Assembly: GCA_947458565.1 (NCBI GenBank)
Contig: CANGZK010000080.1
Location: forward strand, 1 to 5,411
Length of the DNA stretch: 5,411 bases
From: Acidimicrobiaceae bacterium
GTDB taxonomy: Bacteria > Actinomycetota > Acidimicrobiia > Acidimicrobiales > Ilumatobacteraceae
Reading direction: 5' to 3'
Positions 1 to 5,372 of the stretch are shown here, piece after piece. Position 1 is the first letter of the stretch; each line of letters opens with the position of its first letter. Under the pieces are notes generated by a model. The model had not been told where the DNA came from. It saw nothing but the letters and a program-made list of their open reading frames with translations, and ran no database searches. Made by a program: the position numbers and the translations under genes.

Positions 1-204
1 GAATTGTTGAGCAACGGAAGCTGGAAAAATACTGGTGTTCGTGGAGCCGAAGCGTTTCCCGCCGATCCATTTCTTAACTTGCTTGGTGAGTACGGTGCGC
101 ATCACGGCATGGTCGAGATGGGTCCTGGTTTATGGCCGAGTCCGAAACCAACTGGACAACCAGGCTGGGATCGTCCGGTTAAGCGCGCAATCCGACTGGG
201 ATAG
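1..204 (+). CDS. C-terminal fragment of a probable saccharopine dehydrogenase-family protein (5' end outside window)
   Basis: The frame is open from the first base of the window to a TAG at 202-204, giving 67 residues that run in from the left. The stretch GVRGAEAFPADPFLNLL followed by EYG and a Pro/Gly-rich tail looks like a true protein end. From memory it resembles the C-termini of saccharopine dehydrogenase-family NAD(P)-dependent oxidoreductases (pattern GVxGPEAFxxDPFLxLLxxYG). That family acts on amino-acid or polyamine conjugates and usually has an N-terminal Rossmann fold, which would lie outside this window. The Rossmann part is not visible, so substrate and exact family cannot be told. 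It converges on tdk, with 18 bases between the two stop codons. I am fairly sure it is coding and only moderately sure of the family. Confidence 0.6.
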   Translation, partial: ELLSNGSWKNTGVRGAEAFPADPFLNLLGEYGAHHGMVEMGPGLWPSPKPTGQPGWDRPVKRAIRLG

Positions 205-222
205 ACGCGCAGCACGAATCAG

Positions 223-834
223 TTACGAAGTAGCTGGTCCCATATCGCCCGCGATGTAATGCTTGCGACACAACAATTCGTACCGCACCTCATCACCAAA
301 GAGCGGCTCGCTCATCGTTTTGTCTGTGTCGCCAACAACAACTGTTTCGCCTTCGTACACAATTTTGCCATTGACCAAACGTGCGTTGTTGTTGGCGCGG
401 TCTCCGCACCAACACCTTGCTTCAACCTGCATCTCAACGCGTTGGTCGGCGATTTCGAGCATGCGTTTGGTGCCATCAAAAAGAAATCCGCGGAAGTCTG
501 TAATCAGTCCGAATGCAAAAACATCAACATTGAGTTCGTCAACGATTTGAGCAAGTTGATCGCACTGCTCAAGCGAATAAAACTGGGCCTCATCGCAAAC
601 AATGAATGAGATGGGCATGTGCGACTTTGCAAGTTCAAACAAGTTGAGACCAGGTGCCATTTCGATTGCGGGTGCAGATACACCCAAGCGACTCGTTACT
701 TGTGAACCATCGCGATCAAGTTTGGTGAGCAGTAAACCTGGGACGCCACGCGACGACATGTTGTGGTGGATCTGGAGGGCAAGGGTGCTCTTGCCCGAGC
801 CCATTGTTCCAAAACTGAATCGCAACGTAGCCAT
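223..834 (-). CDS. tdk: Thymidine kinase (type II, TK1-like)
   Basis: This 203-residue cytosolic enzyme would phosphorylate thymidine (and deoxyuridine) to the monophosphate with ATP, the salvage route to dTMP. The motifs occur in the expected order: Walker A GTMGSGKST at residues 9-17; the Walker B/catalytic DEAQF at 81-85, whose Glu is the usual general base; the FGLITDFRG segment at 108-116; then a zinc-site pair C141-W-C143 and a second pair C189/H192 (CRKH) framing the thymidine-binding lasso. Length is normal for the family. The frame is open further upstream to 999, but that extension runs through the start of divergent deoC and lacks family features, so the ATG at 834 (MATLRFSFGTMGSGKST) is chosen. 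No Shine-Dalgarno site is visible. A TACGGT box lies 10 bases upstream. It is divergent from deoC across 60 bp and convergent with the left-edge gene. Confidence 0.95.
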   Translation of the reverse strand: MATLRFSFGTMGSGKSTLALQIHHNMSSRGVPGLLLTKLDRDGSQVTSRLGVSAPAIEMAPGLNLFELAKSHMPISFIVCDEAQFYSLEQCDQLAQIVDELNVDVFAFGLITDFRGFLFDGTKRMLEIADQRVEMQVEARCWCGDRANNNARLVNGKIVYEGETVVVGDTDKTMSEPLFGDEVRYELLCRKHYIAGDMGPATS

Positions 835-844
835 GTCGCCAAGA

Positions 845-850
845 ACCGTA
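845..850 (-). promoter_or_regulatory. Candidate -10 box of tdk (TACGGT)
   Basis: The minus-strand hexamer TACGGT fits the actinobacterial TANNNT -10 pattern and ends 10 bases before the tdk ATG. This predicts a leader of only about 3-4 bases. No -35 match is seen 17 bp upstream (TGCGCG, 2 of 6 to TTGACA), and no ribosome-binding site lies between. Inferred from position only. Confidence 0.4.
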
Positions 851-881
851 GTCTGCGATACCCCCTTCGCGCACATGGCAA

Positions 882-887
882 TAGGGT
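882..887 (+). promoter_or_regulatory. Candidate -10 box of deoC-ykuD operon (TAGGGT), leaderless start
   Basis: TAGGGT is a good TANNNT hexamer and is followed by 7 bases and then the deoC ATG. With a transcription start about 7 bases after the hexamer, the mRNA would begin at or within a base of the start codon. There is no purine-rich Shine-Dalgarno site before the ATG and no recognisable -35 (TACCCC at 859-864). It lies in the same 60-bp gap as the divergent tdk promoter, so the two polymerase sites must overlap. Confidence 0.5.
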
Positions 888-894
888 GTAGGTA

Positions 895-1554
895 ATGGAA
901 TCGCGAAAACTTGCTCAGATGATTGATCACACGCTGCTTGCCCCAGAGGCAACTGCGTCTGAGGTGAAGCAATTGTGCGCCGAGGCGGTCGATTTGCAAG
1001 TCGGTGCAATCTGCATCTCACCATCGCTGTTGCCTCTAGCCAAAGGTTCTTTGCCAGCGTCTGTAAATGTTGCAGCTGTTGTTGGGTTTCCTTCTGGTGC
1101 CCACAGCCCCGAGACAAAAGCTGCAGAGGCCAAACAAGCGTGCGACAACGGTGCCAACGAAATCGACATGGTTGTCAACTTGGCTTTTGTTGGCGCGAGC
1201 AATTGGACTGCAGTCACAAACGAGGTTGCTGCAGTACGAAACACAATTCCATCTGGTGTGGTTCTCAAAGTCATCATCGAATCTGCACTGTGGAATGACG
1301 AGCAAATTGCTGGTGTGTCTACTGCAGCGGTGCAGGGTGGCGCCGACTTCGTCAAGACCTCAACCGGATTTCATAAATCTGGTGGCGCATCGCTGGCCGC
1401 AGTTCGGTTGATGAGAAAAACTGTTGGAGAAAACATTGGCGTTAAAGCAAGTGGTGGAATTCGCACCTATGCCGATGCAATTGCGATGATTGAAGCAGGA
1501 GCAAGTCGAATCGGAGCATCTGCTTCGCGAGCAATTTTGGGAGACGCACAATGA
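895..1554 (+). CDS. deoC: Deoxyribose-phosphate aldolase
   Basis: This 219-residue cytosolic class I aldolase cleaves 2-deoxy-D-ribose 5-phosphate into acetaldehyde and glyceraldehyde 3-phosphate, the last step of deoxynucleoside catabolism. Family landmarks are intact: IDHTLLAPEAT at 10-20; NEIDMVVNL at 88-96 with the catalytic Asp91; VLKVIIES at 123-130; VKTSTGF at 153-159 with Lys154 as the Schiff-base lysine; VKASGGIRT at 183-191 with the second catalytic Lys184; and a C-terminal GASRIG turn at 202-207 that fits phosphate binding. Length matches the short bacterial DeoC group. The residue after HTLL is Ala16, where many homologues have Lys; this is not catalytic. The ATG at 895 is favoured because it sits 7 bases after a TAGGGT box and leaves the expected short N-terminus. 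The TGA stop overlaps the next gene's ATG. Confidence 0.95.
   Translation: MESRKLAQMIDHTLLAPEATASEVKQLCAEAVDLQVGAICISPSLLPLAKGSLPASVNVAAVVGFPSGAHSPETKAAEAKQACDNGANEIDMVVNLAFVGASNWTAVTNEVAAVRNTIPSGVVLKVIIESALWNDEQIAGVSTAAVQGGADFVKTSTGFHKSGGASLAAVRLMRKTVGENIGVKASGGIRTYADAIAMIEAGASRIGASASRAILGDAQ
1539..1543 (+). promoter_or_regulatory. Shine-Dalgarno site of the ykuD-type gene (GGGAG)
   Basis: GGGAG inside the last codons of deoC contains the anti-Shine-Dalgarno core GGAG and ends 7 bases before the ATG at 1551. It is the only convincing ribosome-binding site before a gene in this window. It supports that ATG as the start and translation from a deoC-initiated mRNA. Confidence 0.6.
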
Positions 1555-2096
1555 AGCGTGTAATTGCTGGCGCGGTACTCGCGCTTTTAATCATGGGCAG
1601 TTCGAGTGTTGCTACTGCAAGTGTGGGGTCAAGCGACGAAACTACGACTACTACTACGACCACCACTACGACTGTTCTTGTTGAAGTGGCACCAGTGCCA
1701 GTGAGGTCGGGCACCGGTCGGCGCATTGTGTACGCCAATCGTCAACAACGTGTGTGGGTGATAAACGAACAGAATGAAGTGATTCGCACGTTTTTGGTGT
1801 CAGGCATGCTCGGTCAACCAGGCAAAGGAACATTTAGGGTCTTTAGTAAGTCACCAACTTCATTTAGTCCCGAGTTTGCTGGTGTCACTTTCCGCTATAT
1901 GACACGGTTTGCAATTGGTCGCAATGGTGGAAACATCGGTTTTCACGAAATACCGGTTCGCAACAACAAGCCGATGCAGACAGTAGAAGAGCTTGGAGCA
2001 TTTAAGGGCAGTGGTTGCTTGCGCTCGAGTACACAAGATGCCATATTCATCTATCAGTGGGCCAAGATTGGCACAAAGGTTGTTGTCGTTCCGTAG
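1551..2096 (+). CDS. Small secreted L,D-transpeptidase-like (YkuD domain) protein with Thr-run linker
   Basis: This 181-residue protein has three parts. Residues 1-24 form a Sec signal peptide: MKR, then a hydrophobic stretch AGAVLALLIMG, with probable cleavage near ATA-S. Residues 31-41 are eleven consecutive threonines, then a short linker. Residues about 57-180 form a YkuD-type domain (IVYANRQQRVWVINEQNEV, then SGMLGQPGKGTF). YkuD enzymes make or remodel 3-3 peptidoglycan cross-links, or anchor proteins to the wall, through a catalytic Cys. Here the His of GFHEIPV (H132) and the Cys of GSGCLRSS (C156) are present, but the usual Ser-His-Gly-Cys reads G153-S154-G155-C156, so the second histidine is Ser. 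Activity is therefore likely but not certain. There is no extra wall-binding domain. The start overlaps the deoC stop (ATGA), so the two are probably one operon. Confidence 0.85.
   Translation: MKRVIAGAVLALLIMGSSSVATASVGSSDETTTTTTTTTTTVLVEVAPVPVRSGTGRRIVYANRQQRVWVINEQNEVIRTFLVSGMLGQPGKGTFRVFSKSPTSFSPEFAGVTFRYMTRFAIGRNGGNIGFHEIPVRNNKPMQTVEELGAFKGSGCLRSSTQDAIFIYQWAKIGTKVVVVP
1641..1673 (+). repeat. Eleven-codon threonine tract (imperfect ACN repeat)
   Basis: Eleven consecutive Thr codons follow the signal peptide of the YkuD-type protein. They mix ACT, ACG and ACC and are not one pure triplet, so the amino acid appears to be what is conserved. This suggests an extracytoplasmic linker and not just a slippage product, though triplet slippage could still change its length. 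Similar Thr runs are common in secreted proteins of some Actinobacteria. Confidence 0.85.
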
Positions 2097-3767
2097 TTAA
2101 AAACGTGCCATTTCAGATTTGAGCAAGTCGAGACCAAGGTTGCCTAAATCAAGTCCATGTGCATGCCACTTACGCAAATCAAATGCCGCCCCATGTTTTT
2201 TTCGGGCATCATCGCGCAAATCGAGCCACACTCGCTCGCCGAGCTTGTATGAAATGGCTTGCCCCGGCCAGCCGAGATAGCGATTGATTTCAGAGCGATT
2301 GAATTCATCATCACTTGACGACCGAGCACTCAAGAATTCGAGCATCAGCTCTGGCGTCCACGCCTCGCCTGGGTGCCAAGGCCATGAAGCGGGAATAGTG
2401 AATCCACAATGCATGCCGATGTCAATTACGACGCGAGCTGCACGAAATGCCTGCGCATACAAGTATCCAAGGCGATACTCAGGATTAGCGAAGAAGCCGA
2501 ACTCGTCCATCAAACGCTCTGCATACAGTGCCCAACCTTCGCCATGACCAGACACAAATGTGTTTCGTTGAAAACGTGAGAGTTTTTCGGAATTGATAGT
2601 GGCAATCGCAACTTGTAGGTGGTGACCCGGAACGCCTTCGTGATACGCAGTCGTTGGCTCGCTCCAACGCGGAAACACCGTGCGACCATTGGTTGGATAC
2701 CACGTGCGACCAGGACGACTCAAGTCTTCACTTGGCCCTGTGTAATACATTGCGGCTGCACCACCAGGAGGGGAGATCATCGCTTCGACTCGCTGAATAG
2801 ATTTTGGAATTGAGAAGTGGTCTTCGTCGATCAAGAATTTCATCGCGTCATCCATGATTTCTTGCAACCAATCGCGCAATCCATCTTCACCAACAATTGA
2901 ACGGGCGGGATCGGTGTCCAGCAGGTGACGTACTTCGGCGAGTGATGCGCCTGGCTGGATCTCTTGTGCCACGCGTGCCATCTCGGCATCGAGGCGTTCT
3001 ACTTCGCCCCAGCCCCACTCATATGCATCGCGCGCTTCAACATTCATACCCATGAATCGGCGTCGCGCGAGAGCATGACGATCGGCACCAACACCATCGT
3101 GAGCATCTGCGATTGGCGCATATTCGTTGCGCAAATAATCAGATGTCTCGCCGAGTGCTTTTGATGCAGCCTTTGCTGCTGTGCGCAGTTGTTCGATTGG
3201 TGCACCGGCAACCGAGACTGCACCTTCAACGAACTGTTCAAAAAATGCTGGAGCAGTGCCGCGACCGGCCCAAGCAGCAAGTTGTTCTGACGACGCAAGT
3301 ACTTGTCGACGCTGTGCAAGTGCACCTCGTTGTGCACCGAGTGCCCACGACTCACGCATGCCAGCAAACGTACGCGGCACTTGAGACATACGCTCTGCAA
3401 TAATCGACCACTGCTCGGCAGTATCGGTTGGCATCAAGTCAAAGATCGAACGCGCAGCATCGACATCGCCTGCAATGACACGAATAGATCGAAGATGTTC
3501 ATTTGATGCGTATTCAAGCGTTCCCATCTCGAGCGATTCGCGCAATACACCTGCAGCCAGGCGGTCTGCATCGGCAGAAGCATCAAGCGCATTGAGTTGC
3601 GTCAGCACATCGTGATCAAGCGCAGCACGAGCATCGTGGCCTGCTGGTGAGAAGTCGGTCATTTCGTGATCGTGACCAGGAATACCCATGTAGGTGGCAG
3701 CGCCAGGGTCGAGCACGGCCAGGCGATCGATGTAGCTATCGGAAAGTTTGTAGATCGGTGAAGTCAT
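2097..3767 (-). CDS. DUF885 family protein, metallopeptidase-like
   Basis: This 556-residue protein has no signal peptide or membrane segment, so it is probably cytosolic. DUF885 proteins are widespread, helix-rich and thought to be zinc-dependent peptidases or carboxypeptidases; specific substrates are largely unknown. The family signatures are clear: an N-terminal YIDRLAVLDPGAATYMGIPG stretch (12-31); YHEGVPGHHLQ at 375-385 with the presumed metal ligands H376, E377, H382 and H383; GHGEGWALYAERLMDE at 407-422, which probably supplies a further Glu ligand; and the C-terminal RYLGWPGQAISYKLGE at 496-511. The motif is HE-x4-HH, not the textbook HExxH, which is normal for this family. Length is typical. 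The ATG at 3767 gives the expected N-terminus. The stop codon abuts the stop of the convergent YkuD-type gene. Upstream, 36 bp separate it from the coiled-coil gene, and a TAGCGT box in that gap suggests its own promoter. Confidence 0.9.
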   Translation of the reverse strand: MTSPIYKLSDSYIDRLAVLDPGAATYMGIPGHDHEMTDFSPAGHDARAALDHDVLTQLNALDASADADRLAAGVLRESLEMGTLEYASNEHLRSIRVIAGDVDAARSIFDLMPTDTAEQWSIIAERMSQVPRTFAGMRESWALGAQRGALAQRRQVLASSEQLAAWAGRGTAPAFFEQFVEGAVSVAGAPIEQLRTAAKAASKALGETSDYLRNEYAPIADAHDGVGADRHALARRRFMGMNVEARDAYEWGWGEVERLDAEMARVAQEIQPGASLAEVRHLLDTDPARSIVGEDGLRDWLQEIMDDAMKFLIDEDHFSIPKSIQRVEAMISPPGGAAAMYYTGPSEDLSRPGRTWYPTNGRTVFPRWSEPTTAYHEGVPGHHLQVAIATINSEKLSRFQRNTFVSGHGEGWALYAERLMDEFGFFANPEYRLGYLYAQAFRAARVVIDIGMHCGFTIPASWPWHPGEAWTPELMLEFLSARSSSDDEFNRSEINRYLGWPGQAISYKLGERVWLDLRDDARKKHGAAFDLRKWHAHGLDLGNLGLDLLKSEMARF

Positions 3768-3773
3768 GGCCCC

Positions 3774-3779
3774 ACGCTA
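3774..3779 (-). promoter_or_regulatory. Candidate -10 box of the DUF885 gene (TAGCGT), leaderless start
   Basis: Minus-strand TAGCGT is followed by exactly six bases (GGGGCC) and the ATG, the ideal spacing for an mRNA that begins at the start codon. With a 17-bp spacer the -35 position reads TCGGCA (3797-3802), 4 of 6 to TTGACA. The hexamer sits inside a short inverted repeat (CCCC-GTAGCGT-GGGG). The run GGGG before the ATG is too close to act as a ribosome-binding site. If real, this gene can be expressed apart from the upstream coiled-coil gene. Confidence 0.45.
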
Positions 3780-3803
3780 CGGGGTGACGCAACCGATGCC
3801 GAA

Positions 3804-5333
3804 TTAACTGGTGCGATCTGGCCCGTGATCGTCGATCTTGCCAATAACAATGGTCTTTTTTGCATTATCGACATACATATAAATGCGAATAAGGGAACGG
3901 TTTTTGCCGCGGCGCAAGTGCGCACCAAGCAGTACCGGCTTGCCTTCGTATGTGACGGTGTAATACGCGGCGTGTTTTTGCGCAGTGTCACGAGCAATGT
4001 TTGGCACGTAGTCGAGGTTGTATTCATCGCGCATGTACGACCCAAGGCCCGCACTTGACGAAAATTTGTTTGAACGCCAAGCCTGTACCACCAGGTCGAG
4101 TTTCTTGAGATCGCTTAAGAGGCGCACTGGGTCTGGGCCCTGCAACACATCGGCGGTTTCGAATGCAGATTTCAAAAAGACAAGATTGCGACATTCTTTT
4201 GATGCTTTATGTGCAGCGTCCAGGACAGTGCGGGGAATTGCACCAGGTGCTTTGCGATCGAGCTCGGCTTCGAGATCGAGTTTTTGCAAAATAATCGCAT
4301 CGATGTTTTCGCGCAGGCGAGTGTTATCTGCTGTTAGTTCATCGACTTGTGTTTCGCGCTCATCTAGATCATCAATGAGGGCATCATTTTGTTCATCCGA
4401 CTCGGCTAGCAGTTCATCGAGTTGGTCGATGTGAAATTGCTTTTCATCAATCTGTTTGTAGAGCAAATCAATTGTCTTTTTGAGCGATGCAATGTCGGCT
4501 CCGGTATTTGTTTCGGTAGCAACAGGACTCTGCACTTGCCGACCCAGTGCCGCACGCGGTGGTGCCTGATTTGGCAACTCTGGTTGCAGGGTTGCCGCAT
4601 CGATAATCATCGCTGCAATTTGTTCTCGTTTTGGTTGAGACGTTGCAATCACAGTTGGCTTGACGGGTTGTGGCCACATGATGGTGATGTATTGCTCGCT
4701 CAGAGTCTGTGCGCCGCAATATGCATTAAATGCCTTGAGTGCATCAGGGGTGGTGACGTGTGCGATGTGTGCAATTCCCAACAAATCATGAGCGAGTTGC
4801 GCAGTGAGTGATGCTTCTAGATTTTTTCCTGCCGTGTACTCGATAATGATTGGAAGTCTGCGCGAAAGTGCGTCCAACGAATCTGCACCGAGTGCCTGCC
4901 CATCGTCGGTTGTGGAGATAGTGCGAACAACTGGAGCAATCCGTCGCTCAGCGTCGTACACCTCAATTAGCTGAGAAATCTCACTGCAAAGTTGGAGCAG
5001 TGCTTTTGGAGGAACTTCTGCTGGTCGGCGCGGGACAACGGAATCTTTTCCAGAAATGTGGCGCATGCGCACATCGAAAACCAGTTGACCACGGTGTGGC
5101 GCAATGGTGATGGTGGTAGTGCGCCCAGACCCTGTGGCCTTAAAAGTCTCAGAAATTTCGGCACGAAAGACTTCATCGTCAGGTGATTGTCTGACGCGGA
5201 TGCGCATGTTTGCGGGCATGCGGTCTGCGGGAAATTGACGATTGAGCCAATCTTTGACTTTGTCATTGCAGGCTTGCCGGATTTCTTCAGACCACTTCTT
5301 GGTCGGCAGGCTCACGGCATAGGTGGTGTTCAT
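3804..5333 (-). CDS. Soluble coiled-coil protein of unknown function, three-part architecture
   Basis: I cannot name a function for this 509-residue protein. It has no signal peptide or membrane helix. Residues 1-225 form a folded region with an early amphipathic helix (KKWSEEIRQACNDKVKDWL), beta-rich RTTTITIAPH and QLVFDVRM, then SRRLPIIIEY, a LAHDLLGIAHIAHV helix/strand and YITIMWPQP. Residues about 226-280 are Pro/Ala/Gln-rich and probably disordered. Residues about 280-361 form a strongly acidic coiled coil (repeats such as IDQLDELLAESDEQ and LDEREТQ-like heptads with L/I at a/d positions). Residues 365-503 form a C-terminal module: a helix with CRNLVFLKSAFETADVL, then YEGKPVLLGAHLRRG, SLIRIYMYV and KKTIVIGKIDDH, with H472, R483, Y485 and H503 as candidate conserved residues. 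From memory, this arrangement (LP-hydrophobic, GLAHV-like, YWP-like, then H-L-x-x-G and RIY) recurs in uncharacterised bacterial proteins. It may be co-transcribed with the DUF885 gene. Confidence 0.85.
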   Translation of the reverse strand: MNTTYAVSLPTKKWSEEIRQACNDKVKDWLNRQFPADRMPANMRIRVRQSPDDEVFRAEISETFKATGSGRTTTITIAPHRGQLVFDVRMRHISGKDSVVPRRPAEVPPKALLQLCSEISQLIEVYDAERRIAPVVRTISTTDDGQALGADSLDALSRRLPIIIEYTAGKNLEASLTAQLAHDLLGIAHIAHVTTPDALKAFNAYCGAQTLSEQYITIMWPQPVKPTVIATSQPKREQIAAMIIDAATLQPELPNQAPPRAALGRQVQSPVATETNTGADIASLKKTIDLLYKQIDEKQFHIDQLDELLAESDEQNDALIDDLDERETQVDELTADNTRLRENIDAIILQKLDLEAELDRKAPGAIPRTVLDAAHKASKECRNLVFLKSAFETADVLQGPDPVRLLSDLKKLDLVVQAWRSNKFSSSAGLGSYMRDEYNLDYVPNIARDTAQKHAAYYTVTYEGKPVLLGAHLRRGKNRSLIRIYMYVDNAKKTIVIGKIDDHGPDRTS

Positions 5334-5343
5334 GACCCCATTT

Positions 5344-5349
5344 ACGCTA
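5344..5349 (-). promoter_or_regulatory. Candidate -10 box of the coiled-coil gene (TAGCGT)
   Basis: This minus-strand TAGCGT is identical to the hexamer before the DUF885 gene and ends 10 bases before the ATG at 5333, predicting a leader of about 3-4 bases. A 17-bp spacer leads to TTCGCA (5367-5372), 4 of 6 to TTGACA. The GGGG just before the ATG is too close for normal ribosome binding. The site is divergent from the candidate promoter of the right-edge gene. Confidence 0.45.
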
Positions 5350-5360
5350 ACGACACGACC

Positions 5361-5366
5361 TATGGT
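5361..5366 (+). promoter_or_regulatory. Candidate -10 box for the right-edge gene (TATGGT), leaderless GTG
   Basis: TATGGT is followed by exactly six bases and then GTG at 5373, which opens a frame to the window end. The spacing equals that of the DUF885 box on the other strand. No -35 match is seen 17 bp upstream (CCATTT). It rests on spacing and on an open frame of only 13 codons. Confidence 0.35.
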
Positions 5367-5372
5367 TGCGAA

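Noticed and set aside
1..105. Minus-strand frame from GTG/ATG near 102-105 running off the left edge
   Set aside because: All three minus frames are open over this short stretch. The plus-strand frame gives a more protein-like end with a family resemblance, so the minus reading is not supported.
183..210. Inverted repeat GCGCG/CGCGC at the convergent junction of the left-edge gene and tdk, as a terminator
   Set aside because: The arms are only five bases and low in complexity, the loop is 18 bases and no T-run follows. It does not meet a reasonable standard for an intrinsic terminator.
835..999. N-terminal extension of tdk by 55 residues to an ATG at 999
   Set aside because: It runs through the promoter gap and the first 105 bases of divergent deoC, resembles nothing in the family, and would move the P-loop far from the N-terminus where it normally sits.
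1442..1738. 98-codon minus-strand frame with a run of valines
   Set aside because: The valine run is simply the antisense reading of the threonine tract in the YkuD-type gene.
2069..2110. Inverted repeat TGGCAC/GTGCCA across the abutting stop codons as a bidirectional terminator
   Set aside because: The stem is six bases with a 30-base loop and no proper T-tract on either side; it is mentioned only as context for the abutting stops.
3764..4054. 96-codon minus-strand frame overlapping the 3' end of the coiled-coil gene and the DUF885 start
   Set aside because: It lies out of frame inside a well-supported gene, has a low-complexity Thr/Arg composition and no recognisable fold or start signal.
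4018..4434. 138-codon plus-strand open frame opposite the coiled-coil gene
   Set aside because: Its Ser/Arg-rich composition is what the antisense of an acidic coiled coil gives. It has no domain features and no start signal, so it is a shadow.
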